Source: Actinomortierella ambigua
Taxonomy: Eukaryota; Mortierellomycota; Mortierellomycetes; Mortierellales; Mortierellaceae
DNA length: 62,290 bases
Reading direction: 5' to 3'
Assembly (NCBI GenBank): GCA_016098155.1
Contig: JAAAJB010000142.1
Coordinates: 1-62,290 of the forward strand
Part shown: positions 12,901 to 23,538 of the stretch, piece by piece
Position numbering within the stretch: the first letter of the stretch is position 1
Layout: each line of letters opens with the position of its first letter
Made by a program: the position numbers and the translations under genes
Notes under the pieces: model-generated
The model's input: the letters and a program-made list of their open reading frames with translations, nothing else
Database searches by the model: none
What the model was told of the DNA's origin: nothing

Positions 12901-14551
12901 CGTAAGGTTGGATAGTGTACGAACTGACCTGTCGTGACTCGTCAAGCCAATGTCCCTGGAGGCAGTAAAATGGAATGAAGAAACAAAAACATAGTATCAG
13001 CTGTCAGCAATTGTTGGCGGCTTCTGAGTTACTACGAATCGACTCCACAATACGAGAAGAACTTACGGCTGATACCCAGAACAGTCCAAATGCACTCTTC
13101 CAGGAACTTTCATTTGTTGGAGCTGCAGAATCACCATTGCCTCCTTTCTGTTTTGCGATGTCGCCAACGGCGGACTCAGTCCATGCACCAATATCCGGAT
13201 GCTCCCGTGTAGGGACTTTACCCGCATTCCTATCTCGCCACGGTGTCCAACCATGAGCCAGGTGAGCGACACTGAGACCATAGTTGGTGGTAGAGGAGCT
13301 GTTGACCTGAGTCTTTGCGGAGTGCATGCTGTCGGTATCAGCGCCTGTAACGATGCCCGATGAATGAGACTGCACACGCTTGGGCTTTGACCGAGGAGGC
13401 GTTTGAAAGTCCTGCGGAAGGCCTAGGTCGTTTAGGCCCAGTTCGCACAGGTGGTTGGACTGTGTGATAGATCGAGCATAGTCAAAGTCTGAACTCACGC
13501 CCCCAAATGCGTTGATACTCTCCGAGAACATGTCCAAGCGAGCCATGAGTTCTTCCGCACGCATGACGGCTTCGTCTTCGTCGGCAGGGTGTGAGCGAAC
13601 ATGGAAGTTGTCCCGATCTCGGTCACGATGCTGTGTGTCCCCCCGCTTATCCTTCTGAAAAGTGCTGGGTGGTTCTTGGTTGATCATGGATGTGGTGGTG
13701 CTGTTGGGCGCGGAACTGCTGCGAGAGGCTGGCTGCGGTTGTGGAGGCTGATCGGACATCCTACGGGAAGAATCCGGCGGGTGGATCGGCGATTTGCTGA
13801 GGAGTGCCTTGCTGCTACTCATCAGCGATCGCTTCTTCTTGAGTTGACCATGCTGTTGATGCCAGGAAATATCTCCAGCTGCATCGAATAGCTCCTTGGA
13901 AGTGGGTTGAGACAAAGGCATATCTGAAGGCTGTTGCGTTGGAGATGCGGGCCGAAGTGGCTGTGCTTGTTGTGCATGAGTCCCAGTTGACAAGTCATCA
14001 TCTTGGTCCGTGGGACAGTCATCCTGGTCCTCGCGTTCGACCTCGATCACCTCAACTTCACCTTCAGCACTCCACAGTCTTTTGTGATCATCATCAGAGT
14101 CATCAACGCTGATCTCGTCGAAAGCACGGTCAGCGAGGTCAGACTTTAAACTCCTGGTTATCCTCCTTGCTGCTCGCGAGGGATTGTTTAGAGCACTGCC
14201 CTCGAGCTCGTCGTATGCTGCATTGACCTTATTGGCATGCGAATGGGATGTACACACGCCTGATCCGCAGGGACGGTCGTGACGACACTGCTCGAGCCTA
14301 CTGTTTCGTGCACTGGATGGTGTTGGCGTCAAATGGGCGTCGACTTGCTGAGAATCTGGTACGATTGTGTCTGTGGTCGACAGAGGTGCGGATGAGGGAG
14401 CGAGAGTGAGCTGGCAGCGCGAGAGAACAATATCGCGGGCCGTTTGCACGGAGACGTTGCGAGCAATGTCGACCTGGATCCACAGGTCTTTGGCAACATA
14501 TCGGACCCGGATGGGAATAGTGTCGAGGTCGTTATGGGCGACTGGAAGCAT
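6911..14551 (-). CDS. Ras-association-like/PH domain scaffold protein with interrupted second PH domain
   Basis: Six exons by phase: 14551-13067, 12955-12674, 12568-12380, 12261-11673, 11565-8825 and 8710-6911, giving 2361 residues. Residues about 12-50 and 485-530 together resemble a ubiquitin-like/Ras-association fold split by a Ser/Asp/Gln-rich insert. PH domain 1 (about 538-668) runs from the HYAEGILFKLS strand through KERWVVLQGNQLL to the C-terminal helix DINHWQRIF, with its key Trp at 657. A second PH-like set of elements follows: SGYIWLYIP (about 909), GRYVKCFAAINEHGQLQWVEV (about 1036, first 20 of it diagnostic), a hydrophobic strand at about 1132-1151, and an EEEWRALQMALERF helix before residue 1580. 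The rest is disordered. RA-PH order recalls Mig10/RIAM/lamellipodin scaffolds that read Ras/Rap-type GTPases and phosphoinositides; that role is inference. The start is the first ATG after an upstream TTG; translation could begin elsewhere. Confidence 0.85.
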
Positions 14552-16478
14552 GATGGATGAAGATCTGGAGAAGACTGGGGGTTGAGGAGGCAAATGAGGC
14601 AGAGGTTAATGAAGAAATCGTCGCAGTAATTGCTACAACAACCGAATAGCTTTTTTTTTAAAAAAAAATGAGGAATGGGCACGCAATAGTATATGATAAG
14701 GCCTGCACTGCAAGGAGAAGACCCATGTCGGCAATATGAGTGCAGAGGATATGTGAGATGAAGCAGAGGAGACCAATGAGATGTAGGAGAAAGACGGTGC
14801 CGTGGAAAAGGATGGATCCATGCATAGCGGACAAGTGCCCAAGAATTCCGAGGAGAAGGACATTGGAGAGGCCTTGAAGCCAGGCGGATACACACACAGT
14901 TCAAGAGGGGGTAGGAGAGAGAGAGGGAGGAATGGTGATGGGCAAAAGCTTGGTACCCTCCAGATCCAAGGGGTGGCGAGGGGAAGGGGGTAGTTGGTGC
15001 GCGACGCGAAGGCAGAAGACTAGAAAGGGTGACGCGTGAGGTAGGTGAAAGATGAAAGAGTAGGCGCGGTATGGGATGAAGTAGACGGGCTGACTCACGG
15101 AAAGGGGGGGAGGCGGGTGGGACAAGCCGTTGTGTTCTTGGAGGTGTTACATGAATGTGTGTGTGTGTGTGTGCCGAAAACAGATAACGGAGAGCAAGAA
15201 AAAAGGGGGGAGGGGGAAGAAGACGAAGAGCGTTTGGTGGATGGAGAAACCTAATCTGGTAGAGAGTGAACGGAAAGAAGGCCAGTGTCGCATTTGCTGC
15301 ATGGAGGATAGGATGGTAGCGGTGGGTAGTGGAGAAAGAAGGAGAAGGATGTGGGATGGACACAGTGGCCACCATCGAGGATGAAAGCATGGTCTCATTC
15401 TCTCGTTCACTGTCTCCCTCCCCTATCCTTCCTCTCCTCCCTCTCCTCCTCTCTTGACAACCACGGTCCCCTTTCTTGCTCACTCTCCTTCTCTTTTCAT
15501 TTTTTGTCTCTCTCTCTCTCTCTCTCTCCTCCTTGTCCTTCCTTTCTTTCATACCTGAATCAAGAGTGAACCGAGAGAGTTCAGTTCACGTCCACAGGCG
15601 AGAGTGGGGGGGGGGGGAGGGAGCGCGTCGGTCGCGTGCAGCCCTGAGAAGCGAATTAGCTCTGCTGGACGGTGTTGCGAACTCAAATCAAATTGGTTGT
15701 CCGCGCCCACTCACAACGCGACTGAACCCTTCCTACGTGGCCCTGTCCTTCTCGCGTGCAGGTAGGCTTGCTTCAGGGTCCTGGACGGTGTGGCGTCCTA
15801 GCTCCTACCCAAAAGCAGCTGTGGTGCAATGGATATGACCAAAACGTCTGTGTGTCGAGGGGTTATGTGAGTGGCGGAGGGTGTGTGGTTCTCCAAGGGT
15901 TGGTGGGAGAGGCAACGGATGCGTTTAAAGAGGAGAATGGCTAAATGGTGATGTAGAATGAGATTGAGGGTGAGAGAGGGGAAATGCCAAACAAAAAAGG
16001 TGGCCAAGGATGTGGAGACGGAGGGAAGTGAGTATGTGTTTGGGTGAGAGGAGAGAGAGGGAGAGAGGGGGAGAAAGGCGAGGGAGGAGGAGAAAGAGGG
16101 AGTGAGAGTGCGATGAAGGAAAATAAAAAATAGGTACAAACGGACGCCTTGGCCAGTGCTGTCTGTCAACCCCCACTTGCTCTCTCTCTCTCCACCTCGC
16201 TCTCTCCCTCTCTCTCTCTCTCCCTCTCTAACATACATACACCCTGCGTGAGGGAGAAGGGCCACAAGCCCAGAACTTTGACCTTGTTTGCTGGACTGGG
16301 CCAATGATCACCCCACAGGTACGGTGACTGGGAAATACATGATTCCCTGTTCCCTCACCCCTCGTCTTCCTCCTATGCTACGATGTACCCTCTAAACCCC
16401 ACTCTCCTGTCCGCCCATGACTCCCTGTCCGTAAAAAGGACCAATCCACCTAATAAACGGATCAAAAGAGGAGAGGCG

Positions 16479-16546
16479 AGGCAGAGGTAGAGGTAGAGGT
16501 AGAGGTAGAGGTAGAGGTAGAGGCAGAGGCAGAGGCAGAGGCAGGG
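16479..16546. repeat. Hexanucleotide microsatellite (AGAGGT)n/(AGAGGC)n
   Basis: About eleven tandem hexamers: a block of AGAGGT followed by a block of AGAGGC, with AGAGGC again at the left edge. The two variants are sorted into blocks rather than mixed. On the minus strand it would read as a Leu-Pro or Tyr-Leu run in the overlapping open frames, which are artefacts. Confidence 0.9.
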
Positions 16547-18576
16547 GACACGAGTGAGGGGGGGGGCACAAGGTAGAACAGAACGGGTACACAAATTCCT
16601 GCAGATTTTCATGGCAAGCAATCATGCATTCCCACCAGTTGTGTCCAGTCATGCCGAGCAACCGTTGTCATGGTTGGCACAACTGTGTGTTGTTTGAGCA
16701 CCTCGATGCTTTTCCAATGACTACTGCATGCCTGCCTTGACCACCTGTGTCATATGGGACTCTAAACTCAAGTACCACAGGCTCAGCGACAAACGCAAAG
16801 ATACTCTTCCTTGACCACTCTGTCTACCCTCATCTACCACTGCGTTCTATTTGGCGTCCTGCATTCCCCACCCAAGCACAGGTGGCTGCTACGATACTTT
16901 TTTTTCTTTTGTTGCAACGTTTTGGACAAACTCCTTGTGTTCAAGGACCCTACTGACAGATCGCCAGGCTCGTTTGATACTCATCAAACGCCCCTTTCAC
17001 TCACAGTCGAGCAGGTCCATACTCCCACACTGCACGCTTGCGTGAGCTACAAGTCCAGGTGCATGGAGGGTGGGTGATTGCGTGCATGGCGCCTGTCTCT
17101 GTGCGAATAACACCTGATTGCGCAATATTGTTGTCGACAACTTCCACTCCCCACCCCGCCCTACCCTCCCCTCCCCTTTCTTCTCCTTTACTCTTCTCCT
17201 TCTCCTCGAGCCACGCCTGCTGTTCTCCTAGTCATAAACGAAAGAGGGCATATACCCCCTGAATTTCTCTTTCCATGAAAGAACCCGAAGCACCTCCCCC
17301 CCTCATCCTCCTGTACGCAAAATATCCCCCATCCCCCTAAACAACCCACCAGCTATCTAACCCTTCGCTGTCCCCATCCGCTATAGACGCGTGAACCGGC
17401 CGGGTTCAGATACGCCTAGTATGTTCCTTTATACAGCACATGAGAATTGACTTGGTAGATGCCGCACTCACTCGAGGTCAATGCAAGGTTAATGACTATC
17501 CAACACAGGCAGAACGTGGAGAGAGAGGAGAGAGATAGAGAGAGAGAGACTTTTCTTATTGTTGGATATAATGCACAACCCCTGTCCTTGATTTGCAGCC
17601 GAGAGGACCTTGCTACTACATAGTTGATACTGCCGAGGCTCCGGACGAGGGCGAACTGTCAGGTTTTAACTGGTCTGCGCGCTCTTTCTCTCTCTCCCTG
17701 TCTCTCTTCTCCGTCTCTCTTCCCCTTGATTGTTTGTGTTGGCAGTAGAATGAAAGGTGGCTCCGTCGTTTAATTGTCACACAGAGCTTTTCCCTCCCCC
17801 GATGATTTTATTGCCATTGGTTGTCCATTAGGGAGTAACTCGTTTTGGGATGATCATTCAGGTCACTGCTCCGCCTTTTTGGGGCGCATCAGAACGGAGT
17901 AAGGTGGACAAGGAGCAAAGAGGCCAGGCCCCAATGCCGTGCCTCGTGAAGGGGGAGAATAGGGCAATCGTTTGTGTAAACCCGTTGTTTGTCGTGTTTC
18001 TAAGGGGGAGGGTTGCGCCACGCATCCATTTCCACAATCGCATCGAAGATTCTTTTCTGTGTACCTTCCACATCTTGTCGCGGCTCGGTATTCGGCAACC
18101 TTGACAGATGACCGATCATGTGTGTTGACGCCCTTACATTTGGTCTTGACATCAAGCGTTTCGAGATCTTCAAATCCACGACAGAGGCCTTGACCTTGGC
18201 GTCGCTTGACGGCCAAGAAGAGAAGGAGTATGAGAAATGCACCTTGGTGAGGCGAGTATGAGCTATTAGGCATCAAGGCGAACGTGCCGGATGATTTCGT
18301 TCCTCAAGCGGAGAGTGTGCCTCGCATCTTGGATGGTGTATCTTATCGAGCGCGAGGAGCCGTTGATGATGTTGATGCGTGGTGAGGGACCCGAAATAAA
18401 AAAAAAAAAAAAAAAATGTGACGTTGTTTTCCCATTGCGCACGCACTCTCCCGCTCTCCCTCTCTCTCTTCACTTCACACCTCCACTCTCCACTTCTATC
18501 TTCACACTCTCCAACTATCTCACACCCTCTCTACCCTTTCTGCCCTGCGCTCCCTGCTTCTCTCTCTCTCCCCCTA

Positions 18577-18582
<6 letters not shown>

Positions 18583-18622
<40 letters not shown>
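18583..18622. repeat. (CT)n microsatellite just upstream of the F-box gene
   Basis: A nearly pure CT run of about 40 bp ends about 20 bp before the ATG at 18645, so it lies in the 5' leader or core promoter. Pyrimidine-rich leaders recur before several genes in this window (for example 46150-46480). Confidence 0.85.
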
Positions 18623-18624
<2 letters not shown>

Positions 18625-18644
18625 CCTTTCCCTAATAGTGCTGG

Positions 18645-21155
18645 ATGCCTGCTAATCGTGCGTCGCGACGGCGGGAGAAGCGACTCCTCAAGAACCAGCG
18701 CCTCGCCATCTTCTTCCTGCCAGAGATCTTTGGGTATATTCTCAACCAACTGCCACTGGAATCTCTGTACTCGTGCTTGCTCGTCTGTCGCCATTGGAAC
18801 CTCGTCGTCCGGAGTGTTCTTACCCGCCACCCTTCCTCCAATTACGGACAGGACCCACCTTGGATCCTTTCGTGCGACTCGTTGTACTCCAACCGCGATG
18901 ACGTAAAGGCCGTTGCACGTCATCTGAAGAGTCACTGGATGTCAGACCCGGTGCCGAGCGGGAAAAAGACCGTTGAGGTAGTCACCAGCAAGCGGTACCA
19001 GCGGCTACGGTACTGGGAGACATATGCTGCAGCATGCCACGACCTCGCCATTGAACTAGCTTCTCTTGACGTGGAAGAGCAAGAAGCAGCCGCAAGCAAT
19101 CGTGCTCACGATGATGGCGAGGACAACAGTCGACATTGCCTTTCACACAATAATACTCGACTACCGCATCCGCTAACCAACGGAAAGCCGACCTCGTTAG
19201 CGGCCCGATACCTGACTGGGACCAAATGCGTCCATCTCCGACACCTCACGCTACTCAACTTTGGATTCATGGAGCTTTTGAGTCCTATCCCGCTGATCCG
19301 CGTCCTGAGGGTGGAAGCCACTCTCACAAGCCTCACGCTTCGCATGTCGGAGCATCTCGAGCGACTATACTTTTCACAGACACTCCAGCAGCGGACTGTG
19401 TCGGGAGCAGAGCTACTCTTTACACTCAACTCACTCCCAAGTCTTGTTCATCTAGAAATTGAATCCACGCACCGGCTGGAGAAGATTGTTGACACAAGAA
19501 TGTACTATTATCTCGGGCGCAGTGGTGTCAGTATGGACAGCCTACGGCAAAAGATCAGTGGCGATGAGCTTCCAGAGTCGACAGACTGGGATATGCAGGA
19601 TGGGTATCTTCTTCCGGACACACCACGTCGCCCACATGGTCTAGAACACGAAGTGAGGGAGTACAGCAGACGATGGCTGGCGTTCTTGGCGGGCGGCGAG
19701 GGCAGGACAGCTCGATTCAAGCTTCGGCGCTTACGGCTGGCCGATGTTGCTGTTGGGGAGCAGCAATTGTTGCCGATCCTGTCGTGCTGCCCATACCTTG
19801 AGGAGCTAATTTTGGATGGCATTTGTTGGCATTCAACCAAGGAGCTGGGCACCACGCTCCAGCATTGCCCACGCTTGCATACTCTACGTTTGCTGAGGAT
19901 CCGTCAGACCAATTATTCACTCTGCACGGATATCATCAAGCACCTACCGGCGCTAAGAACGCTGGAAATGGACGAGCACGACATTGATCTTTTTGAGTAT
20001 TCTCCTCGATCACTCAGCCGACGGAATGCAGCCCATGAAAACAACATCACCGCCCCTGCTAATAACCACGAGGAGGATGATAGTGACGAGGATGAGGACA
20101 ACGACGAGAATGGCGACAGTGACGATGGTGATGACGATGGTGATAACGGCAGCGACAGCGGCAGCAGCAGTGACAGCAACAGCGACGGCGACAGCGATGA
20201 TGGCGATATCGAGATCGATGACGATGACGATGATGATGACGATGATGATTTTGGCGAAGACATTTCTTTGAGAGAGCGACACGAAGCCATCCGGTATTAC
20301 TGGAGGCCTGTGTTACAAGCCAACAGGATCACACGTCTCGTGTTGACATCGACCGCAGAGACAGGACGCACGCTGGGACAGGCACACCTTCACACCATTC
20401 ATTGCCGACACGTGATGGCGATCGATCTCCACAACTTTTTATGTCTTGCGCCGCATCTGTTGCACCTGGAGGCGCCATCCACACTACTGTTTGAAGAGAT
20501 GATCCTTCCTAAGAAGATCCGTTACCAGCTTTACGAGGATAGCGAGGCTCGCCATGCGCTAAAACTGACAGCGGATGAACACGTGGCACGACTATTGACA
20601 CGGATGCAGCCTCCCAGCAGCTGGGTTTGCCACAAGCTACAAACGCTAAAGTTGAGTATCTGGAGCGAAAGCGATGCCTATTCGCTAGCAAGCTGTGACA
20701 CGTCGGCTATCTTTGGGTTCCTGGCCAGGACGTGTCCGGATCTCCAACACATTGCATTACGTCGAAAGGCGTTTGCTCTGCAGGGGAGCCTTGGATTCGG
20801 CTTGGAGGAGTTGGCCCGGTTTAAACGGCTGCGCGTCCTCGAGATGTCGGTCAACAGCCTCGTCTCTTTCAAGATTGCCGACGTTGCATGGATCTTTGAC
20901 AAGAAAAAACACAAAACTGCACCAATCCAGAAACACCAGCAACACCCGAAGCATCAACAACAGCCGACACCACCTGATGTAGAGAAAGGAGGGCTTTTTG
21001 GCCAGACGATGGAACTGTTTAGGATCGACTACAGCACTCTTCTTGGCGGTGAGGCAACGGCGGACAGTAAAGCGGTGAATAAGGCGTTTGACCTCCCTTT
21101 TGCATTCAGCATCGATCGACGTGGGAGGGGCACAGGAGACTTTGATAAAAAGTAA
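18645..21155 (+). CDS. F-box/leucine-rich-repeat-type protein
   Basis: Single-exon, 836 residues, ATG to TAA. Residues about 21-65 form an F-box: FFLPEIFGYILNQLPLESL, then a CLLVCRHWN core typical of Skp1-binding F-boxes. Irregular leucine-rich repeats follow (motifs such as LTLLNFGFMELL, CPRLHTLRLLRI, CPDLQHIALRR). F-box proteins recruit substrates to SCF ubiquitin ligases; the substrate here is unknown. Between about residues 470 and 545 there is a very acidic Asp/Ser run, including eleven consecutive Asp, encoded by GAT/GAC repeats. The gene converges on a cysteine-rich gene with a 176-bp gap. F-box assignment is secure; LRR assignment rests on spacing only. Confidence 0.88.
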   Translation: MPANRASRRREKRLLKNQRLAIFFLPEIFGYILNQLPLESLYSCLLVCRHWNLVVRSVLTRHPSSNYGQDPPWILSCDSLYSNRDDVKAVARHLKSHWMSDPVPSGKKTVEVVTSKRYQRLRYWETYAAACHDLAIELASLDVEEQEAAASNRAHDDGEDNSRHCLSHNNTRLPHPLTNGKPTSLAARYLTGTKCVHLRHLTLLNFGFMELLSPIPLIRVLRVEATLTSLTLRMSEHLERLYFSQTLQQRTVSGAELLFTLNSLPSLVHLEIESTHRLEKIVDTRMYYYLGRSGVSMDSLRQKISGDELPESTDWDMQDGYLLPDTPRRPHGLEHEVREYSRRWLAFLAGGEGRTARFKLRRLRLADVAVGEQQLLPILSCCPYLEELILDGICWHSTKELGTTLQHCPRLHTLRLLRIRQTNYSLCTDIIKHLPALRTLEMDEHDIDLFEYSPRSLSRRNAAHENNITAPANNHEEDDSDEDEDNDENGDSDDGDDDGDNGSDSGSSSDSNSDGDSDDGDIEIDDDDDDDDDDDFGEDISLRERHEAIRYYWRPVLQANRITRLVLTSTAETGRTLGQAHLHTIHCRHVMAIDLHNFLCLAPHLLHLEAPSTLLFEEMILPKKIRYQLYEDSEARHALKLTADEHVARLLTRMQPPSSWVCHKLQTLKLSIWSESDAYSLASCDTSAIFGFLARTCPDLQHIALRRKAFALQGSLGFGLEELARFKRLRVLEMSVNSLVSFKIADVAWIFDKKKHKTAPIQKHQQHPKHQQQPTPPDVEKGGLFGQTMELFRIDYSTLLGGEATADSKAVNKAFDLPFAFSIDRRGRGTGDFDKK

Positions 21156-21331
21156 TGATACGCATTCTTTTAACAAGCTGTAGTTTGATGAGTGATTGTT
21201 TACGTGTGCCCAATATCTGCGAGCTTTTTATTCACAAGCTAAGGGGATGGGGGAAAATGCTCATCATGTGTGTGTGTGTGTATGCGTAAATGTGTATGAG
21301 CGGTAGTAGAGTGGTGCGGGTGCATGCATCC

Positions 21332-21766
21332 TTAGTGGGCGTAGTACGAGGCAATACCGTACTTATTGCAGACGCACTGGCGCTTGCCGCAAGTCCAAGC
21401 CTCGGTACCATGGGATTCGACACAATCGTTGTACTTGTATGCGGGGCAGAGCATGAGGGTGCTGATCAAACCATCCTTGGCGCACGAGCAGGAGTTGCAG
21501 TTGTCATCACAGAGGAAGCCACCGTCATACAGTTCAAGGCACGACTTCTCGCTATAGGTCTCGCCGCAGACCTTGCGAGTCACGCTGGCCAGAATGGGGT
21601 CCTTCACCAAGGGGTCCTTCACGAAGGTGCATGAGTTGCAGGTGCCGTACTTCTCGGGGCATGGGAACACCATCAGACGCTGGGGATTTTCACCAGTAGG
21701 TGCAGCCAAGACAGCCGTGGAGGCGGCCAGGACAGCAGAGACGAGGATTTGGATGGAAAGGCGCAT
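21332..21766 (-). CDS. Secreted cysteine-rich protein, family member 1
   Basis: 144 residues from ATG 21766, single exon. An N-terminal signal peptide (MRLSIQILVSAVLAASTAVLAAP) precedes a mature domain with 14 cysteines. The chain is modular. Module 1 is CPEKYGTCNSC ... ASVTRKVC ... C..LY; module 2 is LCDDNCNSCSC ... GLIST ... C.AY....C...HG; and a half module is CGKRQCVC ... GIASY. Four paralogues lie at 22355, 23119, 32461 and 33210. I do not recognise the family. It looks like a small extracellular disulfide-rich protein, with up to seven disulfides; function unknown. A TATA-like TATAAAT lies about 85 bp upstream. Confidence 0.9.
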   Translation of the reverse strand: MRLSIQILVSAVLAASTAVLAAPTGENPQRLMVFPCPEKYGTCNSCTFVKDPLVKDPILASVTRKVCGETYSEKSCLELYDGGFLCDDNCNSCSCAKDGLISTLMLCPAYKYNDCVESHGTEAWTCGKRQCVCNKYGIASYYAH

Positions 21767-22354
21767 TGTGGTGTTTGGAGAAGGAGTGCACTTGGCTGGT
21801 TTGATTCTTGAGGGTGCTGGTTACTTTTGGACACAGGCAAGGCAGGGTGTATTTATACTTTGGTGGTGGAGGAGGCGTGGGAAAGATTTCGGGGCACGGT
21901 TCCAAACTTTATATGTGTAGCTGTCTGTGCTGCACTTTCAGGGCTAACTCTGTTCCGCACCCCGACAGATCATCACCAACCAGGAAAGTAAACGCGCTTC
22001 TACATTCCGTGGAAGAGGCTGCTGGGAAAAAAAAAACCGCGACCCGGAGTTTACTCGGGACTAAGGTCATGCACCCTCACCCTTTGCTCGCTAAGAGGGA
22101 TGTATAATACCCATGAGGCGCCTAATCGGCACTTCCTTTCAAGGTCTAGACACAGACTGTAGATCCGGGGCATCCACCCAATATGCTGGGCAAAAAAAAA
22201 TAAAAATAAAAATAAAAAAAAACTCAATGTTCCACGCATGCATGCATGGACTGCGCTGTTTTCCCCGTAACGCGAAGGAACCGTCGGACATTGATTTTTA
22301 TTCATCGAGGATGCAGAGACCCCAAGGCACCATTTTCGTACTCCTACGCCACAA
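21767..22354. other. Intergenic spacer between cysteine-rich genes 1 and 2
   Basis: 588 bp. It contains the TATA-like element of gene 1 and an A-rich AAAAATAAAAAT run at about 22190-22222 downstream of gene 2. No coding sequence is supported. Confidence 0.6.
21851..21857 (-). promoter_or_regulatory. TATA-like element of cysteine-rich gene 1
   Basis: TATAAAT on the minus strand, about 85 bp upstream of the ATG at 21766. A similar spacing is seen for the paralogue at 32461 (TATAAAA, 78 bp). Confidence 0.6.
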
Positions 22355-22744
22355 CTAATAGGACGCAATGCCGCATGGAGTGCAAACACATTTCTTGTGG
22401 TGGCAGTCCCAAGCTTCCTTGTGTTCCTCCTCGCAGCGTGAGTAAGAGTACTCACTGCAAGCCATTTCTGTCGATATAACTCCGTTTTCATCACAGATGC
22501 AGGTGTTGCAGCCGTCGGTGCACAAAAAGTCGTTACCACCAGCTAGCTTCTGGCACTTCTCTTGAGAATACTCTCCGCAGACGTTGCGGGTCAGCTGCAT
22601 ATTTCGGCCTTGGAACCAGATGCACTTATTGCATTCGCCAATTTCGTCGGAGCATGGAACATCGCGGCAAAGATGGCCCGCAACTACCGCAACAAGCTTA
22701 GTGAGCACAAGAGCGGTCGGGAGAATGGTAGATAGGATGCGCAT
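22355..22744 (-). CDS. Secreted cysteine-rich protein, family member 2
   Basis: 129 residues from ATG 22744 to TAG, single exon. The signal peptide is hydrophobic (MRILSTILPTALVLTKLVAVV). The mature part keeps the family pattern: GECNKC, LTRNVCGEYS, LCTDGCNTCIC, GVIST, CSEYSYSRC, WDCHHKKCVC and terminal GIASY. It has extra cysteines near the N terminus (LCRDVPC) and a Thr-Pro-Cys before GIASY, so its disulfide pattern differs somewhat. It shares orientation with member 1 and is divergent from member 3. Function unknown. A TATTTAA on the minus strand at 22854-22860 is a possible core promoter element. Confidence 0.88.
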   Translation of the reverse strand: MRILSTILPTALVLTKLVAVVAGHLCRDVPCSDEIGECNKCIWFQGRNMQLTRNVCGEYSQEKCQKLAGGNDFLCTDGCNTCICDENGVISTEMACSEYSYSRCEEEHKEAWDCHHKKCVCTPCGIASY

Positions 22745-23118
22745 GTCTGAAAGTCAGAGTTTACTCAAGAGAACAAAGAGGCGAAGGGGCGTGTGAAGAA
22801 TTTTGAAGGCAGAAAGTAGACTGAAGGAAAGGGTCATCGTAGGCAATCACCTCTTAAATATTGTGCACTCGTATGATCTTATGGCTCCTGCTTGTGCTGT
22901 TACAAGCCTACAGGACCAAAGGATAGGCCGTTACAAGGATCTTGTTTTTTTTTCCTTATGAGATTTGTCTTGGCAGCTAACAACAGCCCAAAGGTGGGCT
23001 GGTGTGCTGTGGCGTGTCATGCAAAAATAAAACAGCTTTTTTTTCCCCCCTATCCTCACCATACTTTTCAACGCCTTCCTTGTACATTTCATTCACACAA
23101 ATTACCCCACCGCCTTCA
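22745..23118. other. Divergent intergenic promoter region between cysteine-rich genes 2 and 3
   Basis: 374 bp shared by oppositely oriented paralogues. TATTTAA (minus) lies at 22854-22860, and an AT-rich AAAAATAAAA stretch at about 23022-23033 lies about 90 bp before the plus-strand ATG at 23119. It may serve as a shared bidirectional promoter; this is inferred from layout only. Confidence 0.5.
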
Positions 23119-23538
23119 ATGCAGCTACTCCTTCAGATCCTCGTGTCTACTGTGTTCGCGACCTCCACGACAGTGCTAGCCGCTCCTGTGGACTGTGATA
23201 GCTATTATCCCTCGAGTGTGTTCCAATGCCCTGATATGTATGGCACCTGCAACTCGTGCGTCTGCCTAGAAGACGACACCTTAGCCAGCGTGACTCGCAA
23301 CATCTGTGGGCCGTACTCGTACGAGCAGTGTGTCAGTCTGTATGGTGACAAGGAGTTTTTGTGCACCGACAACTGTAATTCATGCTTGTGCTCCAAAGAT
23401 GGATTAGTCAGCACTAAGAAAGCCTGCCTTCCCTACAGCTGTACAAGATGCCTGAAGGAATATGGAACCAAGCCTTGGGAATGCGGCAAGCGCCTGTGTG
23501 TGTGCAATAAGGAGGGTATTGCTTCGTACTTTTCGTAA
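23119..23538 (+). CDS. Secreted cysteine-rich protein, family member 3
   Basis: 139 residues. I chose ATG 23119 because it starts a clean signal peptide (MQLLLQILVSTVFATSTTVLAAP); the frame is open further upstream but without a signal. The mature part has VFQCPDMYGTCNSCVC, ASVTRNICGPYS, LCTDNCNSCLC, GLVST, YSCTRC, WECGKRLCVC and GIASYFS. It is closest to member 1 by eye (same propeptide edge and GTCNSC). It has additional cysteines: one in the short N-terminal tail, one after GTCNSC and one in YSCTRC. An AATAAA lies at 23555-23560, 17 bp after the stop. Function unknown. Confidence 0.9.
   Translation: MQLLLQILVSTVFATSTTVLAAPVDCDSYYPSSVFQCPDMYGTCNSCVCLEDDTLASVTRNICGPYSYEQCVSLYGDKEFLCTDNCNSCLCSKDGLVSTKKACLPYSCTRCLKEYGTKPWECGKRLCVCNKEGIASYFS

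Larger units (their letters stand above)
14552..18644. other. 4.1-kb intergenic region between divergent genes, rich in purine/pyrimidine tracts
   Basis: It separates the RA/PH gene (minus) from the F-box gene (plus) and should hold both promoters. It contains strand-asymmetric GA/CT runs (15500-15530, 16040-16110, 16180-16230, 17518-17548, 18583-18622), a GT run at 15158-15173, a G run near 15606-15617, an A run near 18400-18416 and a hexanucleotide repeat. A 407-codon minus frame at 14329-15552 is Arg/Glu/Lys then Pro/Ser/Leu low complexity and opens on a non-ATG codon; it is a product of these tracts. No gene is supported, although a short multi-exon gene cannot be excluded. Confidence 0.6.

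Noticed and set aside
14329..15552. 407-codon minus-strand open frame
   Set aside because: It is Arg/Glu then Pro/Leu/Ser low complexity driven by GA/CT tracts, opens on a non-ATG codon, and overlaps the first exon of the RA/PH gene in another frame.
17394..17408. Palindrome-like GAACCGGCCGGGTTC
   Set aside because: It is short, isolated and not placed near a gene start; such a palindrome is expected by chance in a window of this size.
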